Under the pieces are notes generated by a model. That model ran no database searches. It saw only the letters and a program-made list of their open reading frames with translations, and was not told the origin of the DNA. Source: Ignavibacteria bacterium (GTDB lineage Bacteria > Bacteroidota > Ignavibacteria > Ignavibacteriales > Melioribacteraceae). From it: a DNA stretch of 10,824 nucleotides. Of this stretch, positions 7,668 to 10,824 are shown piece by piece; position 1 is the first letter of the stretch, and each line of letters opens with the position of its first letter. The position numbers were made by a program, and so were the translations under genes. The stretch lies in the NCBI GenBank assembly GCA_027347805.1, contig DAIEQP010000204.1:1-10824 (forward strand), in the 5' to 3' direction.

Positions 7668-8659
7668 GGTAATCTTTTCAAATAAGTTTTAGATAATCCA
7701 ACTTCAACAAGCATAAGCAATAAGCCGGTAAGCGCCCAGCCAAAATAAAGTTCTTTTGCATGCCTGTAAGAAGTTATTTCAGTTCTTGTTTTTTCCAGTT
7801 TATCGATTTCTTCATAAATCTCAGCGAGCTTTCTGTTGTTTGTAGCTCTGAAATATTTGCCGCCTGTAACGCCAGCTATTTGCTTCAATAAATTTTCATC
7901 AATTTCTACTGGAACCATCTGGTAACGAATTCCAAACGGGGTTTGAAACGGATATGGCGCCTGCCCAATTGTACCGACACCAATTGCATAAATTCTAATT
8001 CCAAATTTTTGAGCAATCTGTGCTGCCGTCAAAGGATCAATTTCACCGGCATTGTTAACACCGTCAGTAAGTAAAATCATTACTTTACTTTTTGATTTAC
8101 TGTCTTTCAATCTGTTAACACCGTTTGCAATTGCATTTCCTATTGCAGTACCATCTTCAATCATTCCCATATGAATATCTTTGAGCAGGTTGCTCAGCAC
8201 CGAGTAATCAATTGTAAGCGGGCACTGTGTAAAACTTTCTCCAGAAAAAACAACAAGACCGATTTTGTCAACCGTTCTGCCTTTTATGAAATCATCAATT
8301 ACATTTTTAGCTGCTTCAAGTCTGTTCGGCCTAAAATCTTCGGCTAGCATACTTCCGGAAATATCAAGCACCATTGCAATATCAATTCCTTCTGTATAAA
8401 TATTTTCTCCAGATGAAAAAATTTGAGGACGGGCAGCTGCAATTATTATAAAAGTTAATGCAGCTAATCTAAGATATGCTGGTGCATGAGCTAATTTCTC
8501 TTTTAATGTAATCGGTGCCTTTCCAAATACCTGCAAGGATGAAAATGTTACATCAGGATTTATTTTTTCTTTTTTCTTCCAGAACCAGTAACCAAGCGCT
8601 GGAATAAAAAGAAGTAGAAGAAGTACAAACGGATAAGCAAATGAAATATTACTTAACAT
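7664..8659 (-). CDS. batA: BatA: inner-membrane VWA-domain protein
   Basis: 331 aa from the chosen start. Numbering here is from the longer frame (start 8671); subtract 4 for the chosen start. Seen: N-terminal helix (12-30), second helix (about 66-80) followed by ARPQIF, VWA domain (about 95-290), and C-terminal helix (309-326). The MIDAS is complete: D103-I-S105-G-S107, T175 in EDGTAIG, and D203 in LTDGVNNAG. Two ATGs are possible. The one at 8659 has GGAGA 5 nt upstream and gives the usual BatA N-terminus running straight into the first helix. The one at 8671 adds MERQ and has no good ribosome site, so 8659 is preferred. The gene overlaps the upstream BatD-like gene by 11 nt and batB by 4 nt. 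BatA and BatB are paralogues and probably pair in the membrane. Confidence 0.94.
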   Translation of the reverse strand: MLSNISFAYPFVLLLLLFIPALGYWFWKKKEKINPDVTFSSLQVFGKAPITLKEKLAHAPAYLRLAALTFIIIAAARPQIFSSGENIYTEGIDIAMVLDISGSMLAEDFRPNRLEAAKNVIDDFIKGRTVDKIGLVVFSGESFTQCPLTIDYSVLSNLLKDIHMGMIEDGTAIGNAIANGVNRLKDSKSKSKVMILLTDGVNNAGEIDPLTAAQIAQKFGIRIYAIGVGTIGQAPYPFQTPFGIRYQMVPVEIDENLLKQIAGVTGGKYFRATNNRKLAEIYEEIDKLEKTRTEITSYRHAKELYFGWALTGLLLMLVEVGLSKTYLKRLP

Positions 8660-9623
8660 TTGTCTCTCCATTTTCAGAAGTAGTTTGCACTGCAGAAGCT
8701 TCCTGTTTTAATACCGGAATTGTCTTCTTAACAATCTCAAATGCCTGTTTCATCATTTCATCATTAACCTGAGGCATCGGTTCAAACTTTGCGAACTTTA
8801 CAAGGTCGGCATTCGAAAGAAAACTTTCTACTGTTTTAAAAACATTTTTCGCTTCTTCAATCAGACTCAACACCGGTAAAATTTCGGAAGACGGCATTTC
8901 CAATGCGCGGAAGCCGAAGCGGCTTTCAAAATATTCACGCACAATTTCAGTTACTTCACTATGAAATTCTTTAACCTTTCCATTTTGCCATAATTTCTTT
9001 TGTTCAAGTTCATCAAGTTTAGCTAATGCAATTTCGTGTGGCGGAATTTTTATTTCCGGTTTCATTTCAATTTTTGCCGACTTCTTATTTTTCCAGTATT
9101 TATATCCAAAGTAAGCGCCGGCAATAATTCCAAGAAACAACAAAACTGCCAGAGCAATCATCCACCAGGGTAATGAAATTGTTAATGGCTCTTTTACATC
9201 GCGAATGTCTTCTTGTGTATTTACCTGTAGAGTTGTTACAGTAATATCAAAAGGAAGTGTTGAAATGAATTTTTTATCACCGGATTTTCCCTCGCTGTAA
9301 AAAACCTGGATTGAAGGAATTGTAACCTTTCCTGAATCATACTTTGAAAAAATAAATTTATGCAGCTCAATTACTTTTCCATCTTTTTCTTTTTTATCAA
9401 CAGGCAGCGTGTTAATATATTCCAAAACTTTTAGACTGTCTTTAATAGGCGGAAGCGAAACATTTAAGCTTTTGTCGTAATGGAGTTCAAGAGTTAATGT
9501 TATATAATCGCCAACTTTATAATTGGAAGTATCAGTTGTAGCTGAAGCAGAAATAGATTGTGCTTTGAGTGAAATGAAAGTAAAAAATAGAACAAGAAAA
9601 ATTTTGAAGAAACTTTTTACCAT
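8649..9623 (-). CDS. BatD-like membrane protein of the bat operon (DUF4381-like tail)
   Basis: 324 aa. Seen: a signal peptide (about 1-21, ISLKAQ), one beta-rich periplasmic domain (about 24-132) opening with ISASATTDTSNYKVGDYITL, a Trp-rich membrane entry (PWW at 152-154) and a single helix (about 153-174), then a charged helical cytoplasmic part (178-306). The cytoplasmic part holds LDELEQKKLW (203-212), FHSEVTEIVREYFESRFG (220-237) and ADLVKFAKFEP (272-282). It recalls the DUF4381 proteins encoded next to DUF58 and VWA genes in other bacteria, but here with an added signal peptide and beta domain, so it resembles a short BatD. It has GGGAG 5 nt upstream of its ATG, overlaps DUF58 by 7 nt and batA by 11 nt. 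Such a gene commonly sits between DUF58 and batA in Bacteroidetes and relatives and is usually annotated as hypothetical. It is probably a structural partner of BatA/BatB; no enzyme motif is visible. Confidence 0.85.
   Translation of the reverse strand: MVKSFFKIFLVLFFTFISLKAQSISASATTDTSNYKVGDYITLTLELHYDKSLNVSLPPIKDSLKVLEYINTLPVDKKEKDGKVIELHKFIFSKYDSGKVTIPSIQVFYSEGKSGDKKFISTLPFDITVTTLQVNTQEDIRDVKEPLTISLPWWMIALAVLLFLGIIAGAYFGYKYWKNKKSAKIEMKPEIKIPPHEIALAKLDELEQKKLWQNGKVKEFHSEVTEIVREYFESRFGFRALEMPSSEILPVLSLIEEAKNVFKTVESFLSNADLVKFAKFEPMPQVNDEMMKQAFEIVKKTIPVLKQEASAVQTTSENGETNVK
8665..8669 (-). promoter_or_regulatory. Shine-Dalgarno deciding the batA start
   Basis: GGAGA on the minus strand, 5 nt before the ATG at 8659. 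It overlaps the alternative upstream ATG at 8671, which favours initiation at 8659. Confidence 0.65.
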
Positions 9624-10492
9624 CTTTTCTCCCTTTGCTTAAAGAAATCTACAAGCGGTTTAACATAGGAACCTGAGGTCTCAATTTCTATAGAATCAAG
9701 ACGGCTGGAAAGGAAAAGCGATTTCCGGTATGAAGTGAAATTCCGACTTTGTTCAATAATATTTTTCTTTACAATTTTATCGCTTGTATCGATATATCTA
9801 ATCTCTCCTGTTTCAGCATCTCTGAATTTTACCAATCCAAGCTCAAGCATTTCCTTTTCCCGCTGATCCTGCAGAACAATTCCAATTAAATCGTGTTTAT
9901 TGCCGACAATTTTTAAAATTTTATCGTAGCCGCCGTCAAAAAAATCTGAAATTAGAAATACGATTGCTTTTTTCTTTATTGTATGATTGAAATATTCAAG
10001 TGCTTCTTTGATGTTAGTCTGATTTCCCTGCGGTTCAAACGAAAGAACTTCTCTTATTATTCTTAACGAGTGTGTCTTTCCTTTTTTGGGCGGAATAAAT
10101 TTTTCAATCCTGTCAGTAAAAAGAATCAGGCCGACTTTATCATTATTTTTTAGAGAGGAAAATGCAAGAATTGCACTTAACTCAGCGGCAATCTGCTGCT
10201 TAGTTTTTTCACCGGATCCAAAACCAAGTGAACCGCTCATATCAACAAGAAGCATAACAGTTAATTCGCGTTCCTCTTCAAATATTTTTACAAATGGATG
10301 TCCGAACCTTGCGGTAACATTCCAGTCGATACTTCTAATATCATCGCCGGGCTGATATTCACGAACTTCTGCAAACTCCATTCCTCTTCCTTTGAATACA
10401 GAATGGTATTCACCGCTGAAGACTTCATTTACAAGTCCGCGGGTGCGAATTTCAATTTGCTTTACCTGTTTAAGTAATTCTTTTGTCAGCAT
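9617..10492 (-). CDS. DUF58-family protein with VWA-like fold
   Basis: 291 aa, normal family length. Seen: the DUF58 signature around 44-62 (REYQPGDDIRSIDWNVTAR) preceded by GRGMEFAEV. A VWA-like domain follows with a MIDAS D84-M-S86-G-S88, T159 in GNQTNIKEAL and D183 in ISDFFDGG, so the metal site looks intact. There is no signal peptide or membrane helix, so it should be cytoplasmic. DUF58 genes almost always follow moxR; the pair is thought to act as an ATPase and its VWA-type partner. The ATG at 10492 has no clear Shine-Dalgarno. It lies 64 nt beyond the second in-frame stop of the moxR frame, but 121 nt beyond the first. The 3' end overlaps the BatD-like gene by 7 nt. Confidence 0.94.
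   Translation of the reverse strand: MLTKELLKQVKQIEIRTRGLVNEVFSGEYHSVFKGRGMEFAEVREYQPGDDIRSIDWNVTARFGHPFVKIFEEERELTVMLLVDMSGSLGFGSGEKTKQQIAAELSAILAFSSLKNNDKVGLILFTDRIEKFIPPKKGKTHSLRIIREVLSFEPQGNQTNIKEALEYFNHTIKKKAIVFLISDFFDGGYDKILKIVGNKHDLIGIVLQDQREKEMLELGLVKFRDAETGEIRYIDTSDKIVKKNIIEQSRNFTSYRKSLFLSSRLDSIEIETSGSYVKPLVDFFKQREKRW
9629..9633 (-). promoter_or_regulatory. Shine-Dalgarno of the BatD-like gene
   Basis: GGGAG on the minus strand, 5 nt before the ATG at 9623, inside the DUF58 3' end. Confidence 0.65.
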
Positions 10493-10514
10493 ATCAAGTT
10501 TTTAATTTTCATCA

Positions 10515-10544
10515 GTCACTCTGAAGTATTTTCAGACTCATGAC
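10515..10544. other. Imperfect inverted repeat between moxR and the DUF58 gene
   Basis: CTGAA/TTCAG arms around a 5-nt loop, extended by one further T-A pair and by outer GTCA/TGAC arms after an asymmetric internal loop. It is AT-rich, lacks a U-tract on the transcribed strand and sits inside an operon, so it is not a convincing terminator. It could be an RNA processing or stability element, or chance. Confidence 0.3.
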
Positions 10545-10556
10545 AAACGTTTACCA

Positions 10557-10613
10557 TTAAGGTACTTCAACCCTGTTAAGAATTTTAGTGATAATTGTTT
10601 CGGAAGTTATATC
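10557..10613 (-). other. Conserved-looking moxR tail downstream of the early stop
   Basis: Translating on in the moxR frame past the TAA gives DITSETIITKILNRVEVP and then a second TAA (10559-10557). From memory of the family, MoxR proteins of Bacteroidetes-like bacteria commonly end with a tail of this type (EAEN/D-ITSEE-I..KIL..VEVP). A GAA to TAA change at 10616 would explain the break. It is not translated unless the stop is read through or is a sequence error. Confidence 0.75.
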
Positions 10614-10824
10614 TTAGGCTTCGGCTTCGTAAGTAACGGCGATACGATGACGCAGCACGTCCATGCAAATTGAACGGACATCTTCCGGAATTACATAACC
10701 TCTGCGGCGGATAAATGCCATTGCTCTTTCACCTAACGCTAGGTTGATTGTTGCACGGGGTGAACCACCGTAACTAATTAAATCTGTCAATTCATCAAGG
10801 CCAAAATCTTTCGGAGAACGAGTG
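10614..10824 (-). CDS. moxR: MoxR-family AAA+ ATPase, C-terminal part only, ending at an early stop
   Basis: Only the last 69 codons are in the window; the Walker A and B motifs lie beyond the right edge. Seen: the helical lid part of MoxR ATPases, with YGGSPRATINLALGERAMAF, then RRRGYVIPEDV, MDVLRHRIAVTYEAEA. This is the standard C-terminal region, where SPRA carries the sensor 2 Arg. The frame stops at TAA (10616-10614) directly after YEAEA, where relatives typically continue with an acidic residue and about 20 more residues. That tail is present in the same frame downstream, so the stop looks premature. MoxR ATPases hydrolyse ATP to remodel VWA-containing partners; here the partners would be DUF58, BatA and BatB. 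moxR is first in the direction of transcription within this window, and the operon promoter presumably lies to the right, outside it. Confidence 0.93.
   Translation of the reverse strand, partial: TRSPKDFGLDELTDLISYGGSPRATINLALGERAMAFIRRRGYVIPEDVRSICMDVLRHRIAVTYEAEA

Noticed and set aside
8649..8671. Alternative batA start at 8671
   Set aside because: Adds only MERQ and has no Shine-Dalgarno, while the ATG at 8659 has GGAGA at good spacing and a family-like N-terminus.
10501..10538. Short open frame in the moxR-DUF58 spacer (ATG at 10538, encodes MSLKILQSD)
   Set aside because: Nine codons, no ribosome site, and no sign of a leader peptide function.
1..10824. Searched for tRNA/rRNA genes, CRISPR arrays, insertion sequences and long direct repeats
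   Set aside because: None seen by eye; the window is filled by minus-strand protein genes with short junctions.

Overview
All genes in this window read on the minus strand, so the order of transcription is from the right edge to the left. The core is a Bat (Bacteroides aerotolerance) operon: the C-terminal end of a MoxR-type AAA+ ATPase (right edge), a DUF58 protein, a BatD-like membrane protein, BatA, BatB, BatC, BatD and BatE. Low GC, Lys/Asn/Ile-rich proteins, the complete batA-E order and modest Shine-Dalgarno use point to the FCB group. An Ignavibacteria/Chlorobi-like or Bacteroidetes genome is the best guess, inferred from composition and gene order only.

Layout from right to left: moxR 3' end (10824-10614, tail remnant to 10557), DUF58 (10492-9617), BatD-like (9623-8649), batA (8659-7664), batB (7667-6621), batC (6624-5926), batD (5887-4055), batE (4058-3252), M48 protease (3252-2158), VWA lipoprotein (2096-789) and a DNA methyltransferase that runs off the left edge (777-1). 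From DUF58 to the M48 protease nearly every junction overlaps by 1-11 nt (ATGA or TAATG type), so translation is probably coupled. The two clear gaps are 38 nt before batD and 61 nt before the lipoprotein gene. No stretch over 300 bases lacks a gene.

How the genes probably work together: MoxR ATPases are thought to act as chaperones on VWA-domain partners through metal-ion-dependent adhesion sites (MIDAS). Here DUF58, BatA and BatB all keep intact DxSxS MIDAS residues. BatA and BatB are anchored in the inner membrane. BatC and BatE carry TPR repeats, and BatD and the BatD-like protein present beta-rich periplasmic domains plus a cytoplasmic helical module. Together they look like an envelope assembly linked to stress tolerance; the original aerotolerance role is not firmly established across bacteria. 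An integral-membrane Ste24-type M48 protease is fused into the operon by a TAATG junction. A fourth VWA protein, this time a lipoprotein, lies just downstream.

The most striking observation is at the moxR 3' end. The reading frame stops at a TAA (10616-10614), yet the same frame continues for 18 codons that look like the usual MoxR C-terminal tail, ending in VEVP and a second TAA. This looks like a single-base nonsense change or a sequence error. A second new observation is that BatD and the BatD-like protein share an alignable C-terminal module. The rest of the window is a well-formed known system, and I see no wholly new system here.
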